From Hybos culiciformis (Eukaryota > Arthropoda > Insecta > Diptera > Hybotidae): 64,000 bases of DNA. Positions 50,019 to 63,916 of this stretch are shown in pieces. The notes under the pieces were generated by a model that saw only the letters and a program-made list of their open reading frames with translations, was not told where the DNA came from and made no database searches. Position 1 is the stretch's first letter; every line of letters starts with the position of its first letter. A program made the translations under genes and the position numbers. The stretch spans positions 124,001 through 188,000 of the forward strand of contig CAXFZM010000254.1 in assembly GCA_964007475.1 (NCBI GenBank), read 5' to 3'.

Positions 50019-51692
50019 TTACTCGGGCTCCAGACCTCGGAGAACCTTCGTTTTTGGCTTAAATTAAAGGTCTAGAAATTACGCTTCTTTCTGTGCAATT
50101 TTTATGAAAATCGGTTTTCTAGATCCGGAGAAATAAACGATAAGGTGAGCAAACCCCCTAACTTTAACACATAAAATGTTGACTTTGGGCTGGTTTTTTG
50201 TTCATTACTCCGGCTCTAGACCTCGGAGAACCTCCGTTTTTGGCTTAAATTAAAGGTCTAGAAATTACGCTTCTTTCTGTGCAATTTTTATGAAAATCGG
50301 TTTTCTAGATCCGGAGAAATAAACGATAAGGTGAGCAAACCCCCTAACTTTAACACATAAAATGTTGACTTTGGGCTGGTTTTTTGTTCATTACTCGGGC
50401 TCCAGACCTCGGAGAACCTTCGTTTTTGGCTTAAATTAAAGGTCTAGAAATTACGCTTCTTTCTATGCAATTTTAATGAAAATCGGTTTTCTAGATCCGG
50501 AGAAATAAACGATAAGGTGAGCAAACCCCCTAACTTTAACACATAAAATGTTGACTTTGGGCTGGTTTTTTGTCCATTACTCCGGCTCTAGACCTCGGAG
50601 AACCTCCGTTTTTGGCTTAAATTAAAGGTCTAGAAATTACGCTTCTTTCTGTGCAATTTTTATGAAAATCGGTTTTCTAGATCCGGAGAAATAAACGATA
50701 AGGTGAGCAAACCCCCTAACTTTAACACATAAAATGTTGACTTTGGGCTGGTTTTTTGTTCATTACTCGGGCTCCAGACCTCGGAGAACCTTCGTTTTTG
50801 GCTTAAATTAAAGGTCTAGAAATTACGCTTCTTTCTGTGCAATTTTTATGAAAATCGGTTTTCTAGATCCGGAGAAATAAACGATAAGGTGAGCAAACCC
50901 CCTAACTTTAACACATAAAATGTTGACTTTGGGCTGGTTTTTTGTTCATTACTCCGGCTCTAGACCTCGGAGAACCTCCGTTTTTGGCTTAAATTAAAGG
51001 TCTAGAAATTACGCTTCTTTCTGTGCAATTTTTATGAAAATCGGTTTTCTAGATCCGGAGAAATAAACGATAAGGTGAGCAAACCCCCTAACTTTAACAC
51101 ATAAAATGTTGACTTTGGGCTGGTTTTTTGTTCATTACTCCGGCTCTAGACCTCGGAGAACCTCCGTTTTTGGCTTAAATTAAAGGTCTAGAAATTACGC
51201 TTATTTCTGTGCAATTTTTATGAAAATCGGTTTTCTAGATCCGGAGAAATAAACGATAAGGTGAGCAAACCCCCTAACTTTAACACATAAAATGTTGACT
51301 TTGGGCTGGTTTTTTGTTCATTACTCGGGCTCCAGACCTCGGAGAACCTTCGTTTTTGGCTTAAATTAAAGGTCTAGAAATTACGCTTCTTTCTGTGCAA
51401 TTTTTATGAAAATCGGTTTTCTAGATCCGGAGAAATAAACGATAAGGTGAGCAAACCCCCTAACTTTAACACATAAAATGTTGACTTTGGGCTGGTTTTT
51501 TGTTCATTACTCCGGCTCTAGACCTCGGAGAACCTCCGTTTTTGGCTTAAATTAAAGGTCTAGAAATTACGCTTCTTTCTGTGCAATTTTTATGAAAATC
51601 GGTTTTCTAGATCCGGAGAAATAAACGATAAGGTGAGCAAACTCCCTAACTTTAACACATAAAATGTTGACTTTGGGCTGGTTTTTTGTTCA
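50019..51692 (+). repeat. B/D dimer array (372-bp period), nine monomers
   Basis: Order: B, D, B with atgcaattttaatg, D, B, D, D with cttatttctg, B, D. The alternation of ctcgggctcc/ccttcg and ggctctagacc/cctccg gives a dimeric unit. Private changes are tgtccattac at about 50,571 and aaactccctaac near 51,640. The segment corresponds to 62,243 to the right edge. Confidence 0.85.
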
Positions 51693-53365
51693 TTACTCCG
51701 GCTCCAGACTTCGGCGGACCTCCGTTTTTGGCTTAAATCAAAGGTCTAGAAATTACGCTTCTTTCTGTGCCATTTTTATGAAAATCGGTTTTCTAGATCC
51801 GGAGAAATAAACGATAAGGTGAACAAACCCCCTAATTTTAACCCATAAAATGTTGACTTTGGGCTGGTTTTTTGTTCATTACTCCGGCTCCAGACCTCGG
51901 AGAACCTCCGTTTTTGGCTTAAATTAAAGGTCTAGAAATTACGCTTCTTTCTGTGCAATTTTTATGTAAATCGGTTTTCTAGATCCGGAGAAATAAACGA
52001 TAAGGTGAGCAAACCCCCTAACTTTAACACATAAAATGTTGACTTTGGGCTGGTTTTTTGTTCATTACTCGGGCTCCAGACCTCGGAGAACTTCCGTTTT
52101 TGGCTTAAATTAAAGGTCTAGAAATTACGCTTCTTTCTGTGCAATTTTTATGAAAATCGGTTTTCTAGATCCGGAGAAATAAACGATAAGGTGAGCAAAC
52201 CCCCTAACTTTAACACATAAAATGTTGACTTTGGGCTGGTTTTTTGTTCATTACTCCGGCTCCAGACTTCGGCGGACCTCCGTTTTTGGCTTAAATCAAA
52301 GGTCTAGAAATTACGCTTCTTTCTGTGCAATTTTTATGAAAATCGGTTTTCTAGATCCGGAGAAATAAACGATAAGGTGAGCAAACCTCCTAACTTTAAC
52401 ACATAAAATGTTGACTTTGGGCTGGTTTTTTGTTCATTACTCCGGCTCCAGACTTCGGCGGACCTCCGTTTTTGGCTTAAATTAAAGGTCTAGAAATTAC
52501 GCTTCTTTCTGTGCAATTTTTATGAAAATCGGTTTTCTAGATCCGGAGAAATAAACGATAAGGTGAGCAAACCCCCTAACTTTAACACATAAAATGTTGA
52601 CTTTGGCTGGTTTTTTGTTCATTACTCCGGCTCTAGACCTCGGAGAACCTCCGTTTTTGGCTTAAATTAAAGGTCTAGAAATTACGCTTCTTTCTGTGCA
52701 ATTTTTATGAAAATCGGTTTTCTAGATCCGGAGAAATAAACGATAAGGTGAGCAAACCCCCTAACTTTAACACATAAAATGTTGACTTTGGGCTGGTTTT
52801 TTGTTCATTACTCGGGCTCCAGACCTCGGAGAACCTTCGTTTTTGGCTTAAATTAAAGGTCTAGAAATTACGCTTCTTTCTATGCAATTTTAATGAAAAT
52901 CGGTTTTCTAGATCCGGAGAAATAAACGATAAGGTGAGCAAACCCCCTAACTTTAACACATAAAATGTTGACTTTGGGCTGGTTTTTTGTTCATTACTCG
53001 GGCTCCAGACCTCGGAGAACCTTCGTTTTTGGCTTAAATTAAAGGTCTAGAAATTACGCTTCTTTCTGTGCAATTTTTATGAAAATCGGTTTTCTAGATC
53101 CGGAGAAATAAACGATAAGGTGAGCAAACCCCCTAACTTTAACACATAAAATGTTGACTTTGGGCTGGTTTTTTGTTCATTACTCCGGCTCTAGACCTCG
53201 GAGAAGCTCCGTTTTTGGCTTAAATTAAAGGTCTAGAAATTACGCTTCTTTCTGTGCAATTTTTATGAAAATCGGTTTTCTAGATCCGGAGAAATAAACG
53301 ATAAGGTGAGCAAACCCCCTAACTTTAACACATAAAATGTTGACTTTGGGCTGGTTTTTTGTTCA
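51693..53365 (+). repeat. Cassette alpha, copy 3 (1,673 bp)
   Basis: Same nine monomers as at 38,166, with the ctttggctgg loss at 52,602 and gagaagctccg in the last monomer. It starts the second copy of the super-unit, 5,530 bp after alpha copy 2. Confidence 0.9.
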
Positions 53366-55039
53366 TTACTCCGGCTCCAGACTTCGGCGGACCTCCGTTT
53401 TTGGCTTAAATCAAAGGTCTAGAAATTACGCTTCTTTCTGTGCAATTTTTATGAAAATCGGTTTTCTAGATCCGGAGAAATAAACGATAAGGTGAACAAA
53501 CCCCCTAATTTTAACCCATAAAATGTTGACTTTGGGCTGGTTTTTTGTTCATTACTCCGGCTCCAGACCTCGGAGAACCTCCGTTTTTGGCTTAAATTAA
53601 AGGTCTAGAAATTACGCTTCTTTCTGTGCAATTTTTATGTAAATCGGTTTTCTAGATCCGGAGAAATAAACGATAAGGTGAGCAAACCCCCTAACTTTAA
53701 CACATAAAATGTTGACTTTGGGCTGGTTTTTTGTTCATTACTCGGGCTCCAGACCTCGGAGAACCTTCGTTTTTGGCTTAAATTAAAGGTCTAGAAATTA
53801 CGTTTCTTTCTGTGCAATTTTAATGAAAATCGTTTTCCTAGATCCGGAGAAATAAACGATAAGGTGAGCAAACCCCCTAACTTTAACACATAAAATGTTG
53901 ACTTTGGACTGGTTTTTTGTTCATTACTCCGGCTCCAGACTTCGGCGGACCTCCGTTTTTGGCTTAAATTAAAGGTCTAGAAATTACGCTTCTTTCTGTG
54001 CAATTTTTATGAAAATCGGTTTTCTAGATCCGGAGAAGTAAACGATAAGGTGAGCAAACCCCTTAACTTTAACACATAAAATGTTGACTTTGGGCTGGTT
54101 TTTTGTTCATTACTCCGGCTCTAGACCTCGGAGAACCTCCGTTTTTGGCTTAAATTAAAGGTCTAGAAATTACGCTTCTTTCTGTGCAATTTTTATGAAA
54201 ATCGGTTTTCTAGATCCGGAGACATAAACGATAAGGTGAGCAAACCCCCTAACTTTAACACATAAAATGTTGACTTTGGGCTGGTTTTTTGTTCATTACT
54301 CCGGCTCCAGACCTCGGAGAACCTCCGTTTTTGGCTTAAATTAAAGGTCTAGAAATTACGCTTCTTTCTGTGCAATTTTTATGAAAATCAGTTTTCTAGA
54401 TCCGGAGAAATAAACGATAAGGTGAGCAAACCCCCTAACTTTAACACATAAAATGTTGACTTTGGGCTGGTTTTTTGTTCATTACTCCGGCTCCAGACTT
54501 CGGCGGACCTCCGTTTTTGGCTTAAATGAAAGGTCTAGAAATTACGCTTCTTTCTATGCAATTTTAATGAAAATCGGTTTTCTAGATCCGGAGAAATAAA
54601 CGATAAGGTGAGCAAACCCCCTAACTTTAACACATAAAATGTTGACTTTGGACTGGTTTTTTGTTCATTACTCCGGCTCTAGACCTCGGAGAACCTCCGT
54701 TTTTGGCTTAAATTAAAGGTTTAGAAATTACGCTTCTTTCTGTGCAATTTTTATGAAAATCGGTTTTCTAGATCCGGAGAAATAAACGATAAGGTGAGCA
54801 AACCCCCTAACTTTAACACATAAAATGTTGACTTTGGGCTGGTTTTTTCTTCATTACTCCGGCTCCAGACTTCGGCGGACCTCCTTTTTTGGCTTAAACT
54901 AAAGGTCTAGAAATTACGCTTCTTTCTGTGCAATTTTTATGAAAATCGGTTTTCTAGATCCGGAGAAATAAACGATAAGGTGAGCAAACCCCCTAACTTT
55001 AACACATAAAATGTTGACTTTGGGCTGGTTTTTTGTTCA
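53366..55039 (+). repeat. Beta cassette, first nine monomers
   Basis: Follows beta through cctccttttttgg but with ggagaaataaac in that last monomer rather than ggagaagtaaac. Private changes include tacgtttctttc and atcgttttccta near 53,800-53,830 and ttttttcttcatt near 54,850. After it the array jumps to the last four monomers of alpha. Confidence 0.87.
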
Positions 55040-55783
55040 TTACTCCGGCTCTAGACCTCGGAGAACCTCCGTTTTTGGCTTAAATTAAAGGTCTAGAAAT
55101 TACGCTTCTTTCTGTGCAATTTTTATGAAAATCGGTTTTCTAGATCCGGAGAAATAAACGATAAGGTGAGCAAACCCCCTAACTTTAACACATAAAATGT
55201 TGACTTTGGGCTGGTTTTTTGTTCATTACTCGGGCTCCAGACCTCGGAGAACCTTCGTTTTTGGCTTAAATTAAAGGTCTAGAAATTACGCTTCTTTCTA
55301 TGCAATTTTAATGAAAATCGGTTTTCTAGATCCGGAGAAATAAACGATAAGGTGAGCAAACCCCCTAACTTTAACACATAAAATGTTGACTTTGGGCTGG
55401 TTTTTTGTTCATTACTCGGGCTCCAGACCTCGGAGAACCTTCGTTTTTGGCTTAAATTAAAGGTCTAGAAATTACGCTTCTTTCTGTGCAATTTTTATGA
55501 AAATCGGTTTTCTAGATCCGGAGAAATAAACGATAAGGTGAGCAAACCCCCTAACTTTAACACATAAAATGTTGACTTTGGGCTGGTTTTTTGTTCATTA
55601 CTCCGGCTCTAGACCTCGGAGAAGCTCCGTTTTTGGCTTAAATTAAAGGTCTAGAAATTACGCTTCTTTCTGTGCAATTTTTATGAAAATCGGTTTTCTA
55701 GATCCGGAGAAATAAACGATAAGGTGAGCAAACCCCCTAACTTTAACACATAAAATGTTGACTTTGGGCTGGTTTTTTGTTCA
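55040..55783 (+). repeat. Last four monomers of cassette alpha
   Basis: D, B with atgcaattttaatg, B, and D with gagaagctccg, matching 39,095-39,838. The first five alpha monomers are absent. The full cassette beta that follows at 55,784 has the same relation to this segment as beta copy 1 has to alpha copy 1. Confidence 0.85.
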
Positions 55784-58387
55784 TTACTCCGGCTCCAGAC
55801 TTCGGCGGACCTCCGTTTTTGGCTTAAATCAAAGGTCTAGAAATTACGCTTCTTTCTGTGCAATTTTTATGAAAATCGGTTTTCTAGATCCGGAGAAATA
55901 AACGATAAGGTGAACAAACCCCCTAATTTTAACCCATAAAATGTTGACTTTGGGCTGGTTTTTTGTTCATTACTCCGGCTCCAGACCTCGGAGAACCTCC
56001 GTTTTTGGCTTAAATTAAAGGTCTAGAAATTACGCTTCTTTCTGTGCAATTTTTATGTAAATCGGTTTTCTAGATCCGGAGAAATAAACGATAAGGTGAG
56101 CAAACCCCCTAACTTTAACACATAAAATGTTGACTTTGGGCTGGTTTTTTGTTCATTACTCGGGCTCCAGACCTCGGAGAACCTTCGTTTTTGGCTTAAA
56201 TTAAAGGTCTAGAAATTACGCTTCTTTCTGTGCAAATTAAATGAAAATCGTTTTTCTAGATCCGGAGAAATAAACGATAAGGTGAGCAAACCCCCTAACT
56301 TTAACACATAAAATGTTGACTTTGGACTGGTTTTTTGTTCATTACTCCGGCTCCAGACTTCGGCGGACCTCCGTTTTTGGCTTAAATTAAAGGTCTAGAA
56401 ATTACGCTTCTTTCTGTGCAATTTTTATGAAAATCGGTTTTCTAGATCCGGAGAAGTAAACGATAAGGTGAGCAAACCCCTTAACTTTAACACATAAAAT
56501 GTTGACTTTGGGCTGGTTTTTTGTTCATTACTCCGGCTCTAGACCTCGGAGAACCTCCGTTTTTGGCTTAAATTAAAGGTCTAGAAATTACGCTTCTTTC
56601 TGTGCAATTTTTATGAAAATCGGTTTTCTAGATCCGGAGACATAAACGATAAGGTGAGCAAACCCCCTAACTTTAACACATAAAATGTTGACTTTGGGCT
56701 GGTTTTTTGTTCATTACTCCGGCTCCAGACCTCGGAGAACCTCCGTTTTTGGCTTAAATTAAAGGTCTAGAAATTACGCTTCTTTCTGTGCAATTTTTAT
56801 GAAAATCAGTTTTCTAGATCCGGAGAAATAAACGATAAGGTGAGCAAACCCCCTAACTTTAACACATAAAATGTTGACTTTGGGCTGGTTTTTTGTTCAT
56901 TACTCCGGCTCCAGACTTCGGCGGACCTCCGTTTTTGGCTTAAATGAAAGGTCTAGAAATTACGCTTCTTTCTATGCAATTTTAATGAAAATCGGTTTTC
57001 TAGATCCGGAGAAATAAACGATAAGGTGAGCAAACCCCCTAACTTTAACACATAAAATGTTGACTTTGGACTGGTTTTTTGTTCATTACTCCGGCTCTAG
57101 ACCTCGGAGAACCTCCGTTTTTGGCTTAAATTAAAGGTTTAGAAATTACGCTTCTTTCTGTGCAATTTTTATGAAAATCGGTTTTCTAGATCCGGAGAAA
57201 TAAACGATAAGGTGAGCAAACCCCCTAACTTTAACACATAAAATGTTGACTTTGGGCTGGTTTTTTGTTCATTACTCCGGCTCCAGACTTCGGCGGACCT
57301 CCTTTTTTGGCTTAAACTAAAGGTCTAGAAATTACGCTTCTTTCTGTGCAATTTTTATGAAAATCGGTTTTCTAGATCCGGAGAAGTAAACGATAAGGTG
57401 AGCAAACCCCCTAACTTTAACACATAAAATGTTGACTTTGGGCTGGGTTTTTGTTCATTACTCCGGCTCTAGACCTCGGAGAACCTCCGTTTTTGGCTTA
57501 AATCAAAGGTCTAGAAATTACGCTTCTTTCTGTGCCATTTTTATGAAAATCGGTTTTCTAGATCCGGAGAAATAAACGATAAGGTGAACAAACCCCCTAA
57601 TTTTAACCCATAAAATGTTGACTTTGGGCTGGTTTTTTGTTCATTACTCCGGCTCCAGACCTCGGAGAACCTCCGTTTTTGGCTTAAATTAAAGGTCTAG
57701 AAATTACGCTTCTTTCTGTGCAATTTTTATGTAAATCGGTTTTCTAGATCCGGAGAAATAAACGATAAGGTGAGCAAACCCCCTAACTTTAACACATAAA
57801 ATGTTGACTTTGGGCTGGTTTTTTGTTCATTACTCCGGCTCCAGACTTCGGCGGACCTCCGTTTTTGGCTTAAATCAAAGGTCTAGAAATTACGCTTCTT
57901 TCTGTGCCATTTTTATGAAAATCGGTTTTCTAGATCCGGAGAAATAAACGATAAGGTGAGCAAACCCCCTAACTTTAACACATAAAATGTTGACTTTGGG
58001 CTGGTTTTTTGTTCATTACTCCGGCTCCAGACTTCGGCGGACCTCCGTTTTTGGCTTAAATGAAAGGTCTAGAAATTACGCTTCTTTCTATGCAATTTTA
58101 ATGAAAATCGGTTTTCTAGATCCGGAGAAATAAACGATAAGGTGAGCAAACCCCCTAACTTTAACACATAAAATGTTGACTTTGGGCTGGTTTTTTGTTC
58201 ATTACTCCGGCTCCAGACTTCGGCGGACCTCCTTTTTTGGCTTAAACTAAAGGTCTAGAAATTACGCTTCTTTCTGTGCAATTTTTATGAAAATCGGTTT
58301 TCTAGATCCGGAGAAATAAACGATAAGGTGAGCAAACCCCCTAACTTTAACACATAAAATGTTGACTTTGGGCTGGTTTTTTGTTCA
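55784..58387 (+). repeat. Cassette beta, copy 3 (2,604 bp)
   Basis: Full fourteen-monomer beta with the order given at 39,839. The third monomer reads gcaaattaaatg, one step from the gcaatttaaatg of copies 1 and 2. gctgggtttttg near 57,444 is private to this copy of beta. Offset of ggagacataa from the preceding beta-type copy is 2,418 bp (54,218 to 56,636). Confidence 0.88.
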
Positions 58388-60060
58388 TTACTCCGGCTCC
58401 AGACTTCGGCGGACCTCCGTTTTTGGCTTAAATCAAAGGTCTAGAAATTACGCTTCTTTCTGTGCCATTTTTATGAAAATCGGTTTTCTAGATCCGGAGA
58501 AATAAACGATAAGGTGAACAAACCCCCTAATTTTAACCCATAAAATGTTGACTTTGGGCTGGTTTTTTGTTCATTACTCCGGCTCCAGACCTCGGAGAAC
58601 CTCCGTTTTTGGCTTAAATTAAAGGTCTAGAAATTACGCTTCTTTCTGTGCAATTTTTATGTAAATCGGTTTTCTAGATCCGGAGAAATAAACGATAAGG
58701 TGAGCAAACCCCCTAACTTTAACACATAAAATGTTGACTTTGGGCTGGTTTTTTGTTCATTACTCGGGCTCCAGACCTCGGAGAACTTCCGTTTTTGGCT
58801 TAAATTAAAGGTCTAGAAATTACGCTTCTTTCTGTGCAATTTTTATGAAAATCGGTTTTCTAGATCCGGAGAAATAAACGATAAGGTGAGCAAACCCCCT
58901 AACTTTAACACATAAAATGTTGACTTTGGGCTGGTTTTTTGTTCATTACTCCGGCTCCAGACTTCGGCGGACCTCCGTTTTTGGCTTAAATCAAAGGTCT
59001 AGAAATTACGCTTCTTTCTGTGCAATTTTTATGAAAATCGGTTTTCTAGATCCGGAGAAATAAACGATAAGGTGAGCAAACCTCCTAACTTTAACACATA
59101 AAATGTTGACTTTGGGCTGGTTTTTTGTTCATTACTCCGGCTCCAGACTTCGGCGGACCTCCGTTTTTGGCTTAAATTAAAGGTCTAGAAATTACGCTTC
59201 TTTCTGTGCAATTTTTATGAAAATCGGTTTTCTAGATCCGGAGAAATAAACGATAAGGTGAGCAAACCCCCTAACTTTAACACATAAAATGTTGACTTTG
59301 GCTGGTTTTTTGTTCATTACTCCGGCTCTAGACCTCGGAGAACCTCCGTTTTTGGCTTAAATTAAAGGTCTAGAAATTACGCTTCTTTCTGTGCAATTTT
59401 TATGAAAATCGGTTTTCTAGATCCGGAGAAATAAACGATAAGGTGAGCAAACCCCCTAACTTTAACACATAAAATGTTGACTTTGGGCTGGTTTTTTGTT
59501 CATTACTCGGGCTCCAGACCTCGGAGAACCTTCGTTTTTGGCTTAAATTAAAGGTCTAGAAATTACGCTTCTTTCTATGCAATTTTAATGAAAATCGGTT
59601 TTCTAGATCCGGAGAAATAAACGATAAGGTGAGCAAACCCCCTAACTTTAACACATAAAATGTTGACTTTGGGCTGGTTTTTTGTTCATTACTCGGGCTC
59701 CAGACCTCGGAGAACCTTCGTTTTTGGCTTAAATTAAAGGTCTAGAAATTACGCTTCTTTCTGTGTAATTTTTATGAAAATCGGTTTTCTAGATCCGGAG
59801 AAATAAACGATAAGGTGAGCAAACCCCCTAACTTTAACACATAAAATGTTGACTTTGGGCTGGTTTTTTGTTCATTACTCCGGCTCTAGACCTCGGAGAA
59901 GCTCCGTTTTTGGCTTAAATTAAAGGTCTAGAAATTACGCTTCTTTCTGTGCAATTTTTATGAAAATCGGTTTTCTAGATCCGGAGAAATAAACGATAAG
60001 GTGAGCAAACCCCCTAACTTTAACACATAAAATGTTGACTTTGGGCTGGTTTTTTGTTCA
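58388..60060 (+). repeat. Cassette alpha, copy 4 (1,673 bp)
   Basis: Same nine monomers, with ctttggctgg at 59,297 and gagaagctccg in the last monomer. tgtgtaattttt near 59,763 is private. It opens the last super-unit, which runs to or beyond the right edge. Confidence 0.9.
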
Positions 60061-62242
60061 TTACTCCGGCTCCAGACTTCGGCGGACCTCCGTTTTTGGC
60101 TTAAATCAAAGGTCTAGAAATTACGCTTCTTTCTGTGCAATTTTTATGAAAATCGGTTTTCTAGATCCGGAGAAATAAACGATAAGGTGAACAAACCCCC
60201 TAATTTTAACCCATAAAATGTTGACTTTGGGCTGGTTTTTTGTTCATTACTCCGGCTCCAGACCTCGGAGAACCTCCGTTTTTGGCTTAAATTAAAGGTC
60301 TAGAAATTACGCTTCTTTCTGTGCAATTTTTATGTAAATCGGTTTTCTAGATCCGGAGAAATAAACGATAAGGTGAGCAAACCCCCTAACTTTAACACAT
60401 AAAATGTTGACTTTGGGCTGGTTTTTTGTTCATTACTCGGGCTCCAGACCTCGGAGAACCTTCGTTTTTGGCTTAAATTAAAGGTCTAGAAATTACGCTT
60501 CTTTCTGTGCAATTTTAATGAAAATCGTTTTTCTAGATCCGGAGAAATAAACGATAAGGTGAGCAAACCCCCTAACTTTAACACATAAAATGTTGACTTT
60601 GGACTGGTTTTTTGTTCATTACTCCGGCTCCAGACTTCGGCGGACCTCCGTTTTTGGCTTAAATTAAAGGTCTAGAAATTACGCTTCTTTCTGTGCAATT
60701 TTTATGAAAATCGGTTTTCTAGATCCGGAGAAGTAAACGATAAGGTGAGCAAACCCCTTAACTTTAACACATAAAATGTTGACTTTGGGCTGGTTTTTTG
60801 TTCATTACTCCGGCTCTAGACCTCGGAGAACCTCCGTTTTTGGCTTAAATTAAAGGTCTAGAAATTACGCTTCTTTCTGTGCAATTTTTATGAAAATCGG
60901 TTTTCTAGATCCGGAGACATAAACGATAAGGTGAGCAAACCCCCTAACTTTAACACATAAAATGTTGACTTTGGGCTGGTTTTTTGTTCATTACTCCGGC
61001 TCCAGACCTCGGAGAACCTCCGTTTTTGGCTTAAATTAAAGGTCTAGAAATTACGCTTCTTTCTGTGCAATTTTTATGAAAATCAGTTTTCTAGATCCGG
61101 AGAAATAAACGATAAGGTGAGCAAACCCCCTAACTTTAACACATAAAATGTTGACTTTGGGCTGGTTTTTTGTTTATTACTCCGGCTCCAGACTTCGGCG
61201 GACCTCCGTTTTTGGCTTAAATGAAAGGTCTAGAAATTACGCTTCTTTCTATGCAATTTTAATGAAAATCGGTTTTCTAGATCCGGAGAAATAAACGATA
61301 AGGTGAGCAAACCCCCTAACTTTAACACATAAAATGTTGACTTTGGACTGGTTTTTTGTTCATTACTCCGGCTCTAGACCTCGGAGAACCTCCGTTTTTG
61401 GCTTAAATTAAAGGTTTAGAAATTACGCTTCTTTCTGTGCAATTTTTATGAAAATCGGTTTTCTAGATCCGGAGAAATAAACGATAAGGTGAGCAAACCC
61501 CCTAACTTTAACACATAAAATGTTGACTTTGGGCTGGTTTTTTGTTCATTACTCCGGCTCCAGACTTCGGCGGACCTCCTTTTTTGGCTTAAACTAAAGG
61601 TCTAGAAATTACGCTTCTTTCTGTGCAATTTTTATGAAAATCGGTTTTCTAGATCCGGAGAAGTAAACGATAAGGTGAGCAAACCCCCTAACTTTAACAC
61701 ATAAAATGTTGACTTTGGGCTGGTTTTTTGTTCATTACTCCGGCTCTAGACCTCGGAGAACCTCCGTTTTTGGCTTAAATTAAAGGTCTAGAAATTACGC
61801 TTCTTTCTGTGCAATTTTTATGAAAATCGGTTTTCTAGATCCGGAGAAATAAACGATAAGGTGAGCAACCCCCTAACTTTAACACATAAAATGTTGACTT
61901 TGGGCTGGTTTTTTGTTCATTACTCCGGCTCCAGACCTCGGAGAACCTCCGTTTTTGGCTTAAATTAAAGCTCTAGAAATTACGCTTCTTTCTGTGCAAT
62001 TTTTATGTAAATCGGTTTTCTAGATCCGGAGAAATAAACGATAAGGTGAGCAAACCCCCTAACTTTAACACATAAAATGTTGACTTTGGGCTGGTTTTTT
62101 GTTCATTACGCGGGCTCCAGACCTCGGAGAACCTTCGTTTTATGAAAATCGGTTTTCTAGATCCGGAGAAATAAACGATAAGGTGAGCAAACCCCCTAAC
62201 TTTAACACATAAAATGTTGACTTTGGGCTGGTTTTTTGTTCA
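60061..62242 (+). repeat. Shortened beta cassette, second copy
   Basis: Twelve monomers matching 47,837-50,018 at an offset of 12,224 bp, including gagcaaccccc, taaagctctag and the 49-bp deletion. The second monomer keeps tatgtaaatcgg, which supports conversion in the other copy at 48,023. tgtttattac near 61,172 is private. Confidence 0.88.
62106..62242 (+). repeat. Deleted monomer, 137 bp (copy of the one at 49,882)
   Basis: Same T-tract to T-tract deletion of 49 bp and same ttacgcggg start, but with the ordinary aaaatcggtttt and ggagaaataaac. The twin's two extra changes therefore arose after duplication. Confidence 0.92.
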
Positions 62243-63916
62243 TTACTCGGGCTCCAGACCTCGGAGAACCTTCGTTTTTGGCTTAAATTAAAGGTCTAGA
62301 AATTACGCTTCTTTCTGTGCAATTTTTATGAAAATCGGTTTTCTAGATCCGGAGAAATAAACGATAAGGTGAGCAAACCCCCTAACTTTAACACATAAAA
62401 TGTTGACTTTGGGCTGGTTTTTTGTTCATTACTCCGGCTCTAGACCTCGGAGAACCTCCGTTTTTGGCTTAAATTAAAGGTCTAGAAATTACGCTTCTTT
62501 CTGTGCAATTTTTATGAAAATCGGTTTTCTAGATCCGGAGAAATAAACGATAAGGTGAGCAAACCCCCTAACTTTAACACATAAAATGTTGACTTTGGGC
62601 TGGTTTTTTGTTCATTACTCGGGCTCCAGACCTCGGAGAACCTTCGTTTTTGGCTTAAATTAAAGGTCTAGAAATTACGCTTCTTTCTATGCAATTTTAA
62701 TGAAAATCGGTTTTCTAGATCCGGAGAAATAAACGATAAGGTGAGCAAACCCCCTAACTTTAACACATAAAATGTTGACTTTGGGCTGGTTTTTTGTTCA
62801 TTACTCCGGCTCTAGACCTCGGAGAACCTCCGTTTTTGGCTTAAATTAAAGGTCTAGAAATTACGCTTCTTTCTGTGCAATTTTTATGAAAATCGGTTTT
62901 CTAGATCCGGAGAAATAAACGATAAGGTGAGCAAACCCCCTAACTTTAACACATAAAATGTTGACTTTGGGCTGGTTTTTTGTTCATTACTCGGGCTCCA
63001 GACCTCGGAGAACCTTCGTTTTTGGCTTAAATTAAAGGTCTAGAAATTACGCTTCTTTCTGTGCAATTTTTATGAAAATCGGTTTTCTAGATCCGGAGAA
63101 ATAAACGATAAGGTGAGCAAACCCCCTAACTTTAACACATAAAATGTTGACTTTGGGCTGGTTTTTTGTTCATTACTCCGGCTCTAGACCTCGGAGAACC
63201 TCCGTTTTTGGCTTAAATTAAAGGTCTAGAAATTACGCTTCTTTCTGTGCAATTTTTATGAAAATCGGTTTTCTAGATCCGGAGAAATAAACGATAAGGT
63301 GAGCAAACCCCCTAACTTTAACACATAAAATGTTGACTTTGGGCTGGTTTTTTGTTCATTACTCCGGCTCTAGACCTCGGAGAACCTCCGTTTTTGGCTT
63401 AAATTAAAGGTCTAGAAATTACGCTTATTTCTGTGCAATTTTTATGAAAATCGGTTTTCTAGATCCGGAGAAATAAACGATAAGGTGAGCAAACCCCCTA
63501 ACTTTAACACATAAAATGTTGACTTTGGGCTGGTTTTTTGTTCATTACTCGGGCTCCAGACCTCGGAGAACCTTCGTTTTTGGCTTAAATTAAAGGTCTA
63601 GAAATTACGCTTCTTTCTATGCAATTTTAATGAAAATCGGTTTTCTAGATCCGGAGAAATAAACGATAAGGTGAGCAAACCCCCTAACTTTAACACATAA
63701 AATGTTGACTTTGGGCTGGTTTTTTGTTCATTACTCCGGCTCTAGACCTCGGAGAACCTCCGTTTTTGGCTTAAATTAAAGGTCTAGAAATTACGCTTCT
63801 TTCTGTGCAATTTTTATGAAAATCGGTTTTCTAGATCCGGAGAAATAAACGATAAGGTGAGCAAACCCCCTAACTTTAACACATAAAATGTTGACTTTGG
63901 GCTGGTTTTTTGTTCA
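62243..63916 (+). repeat. B/D dimer array, second copy
   Basis: B, D, B with atgcaattttaatg, D, B, D, D with cttatttctg, B, D, matching 50,019-51,692. The eighth monomer (63,545) has atgcaattttaatg, which the corresponding monomer at 51,321 lacks. The following partial unit at 63,917 is type B, whereas after 51,692 the array returns to alpha, so the dimer run is longer here. Confidence 0.85.
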
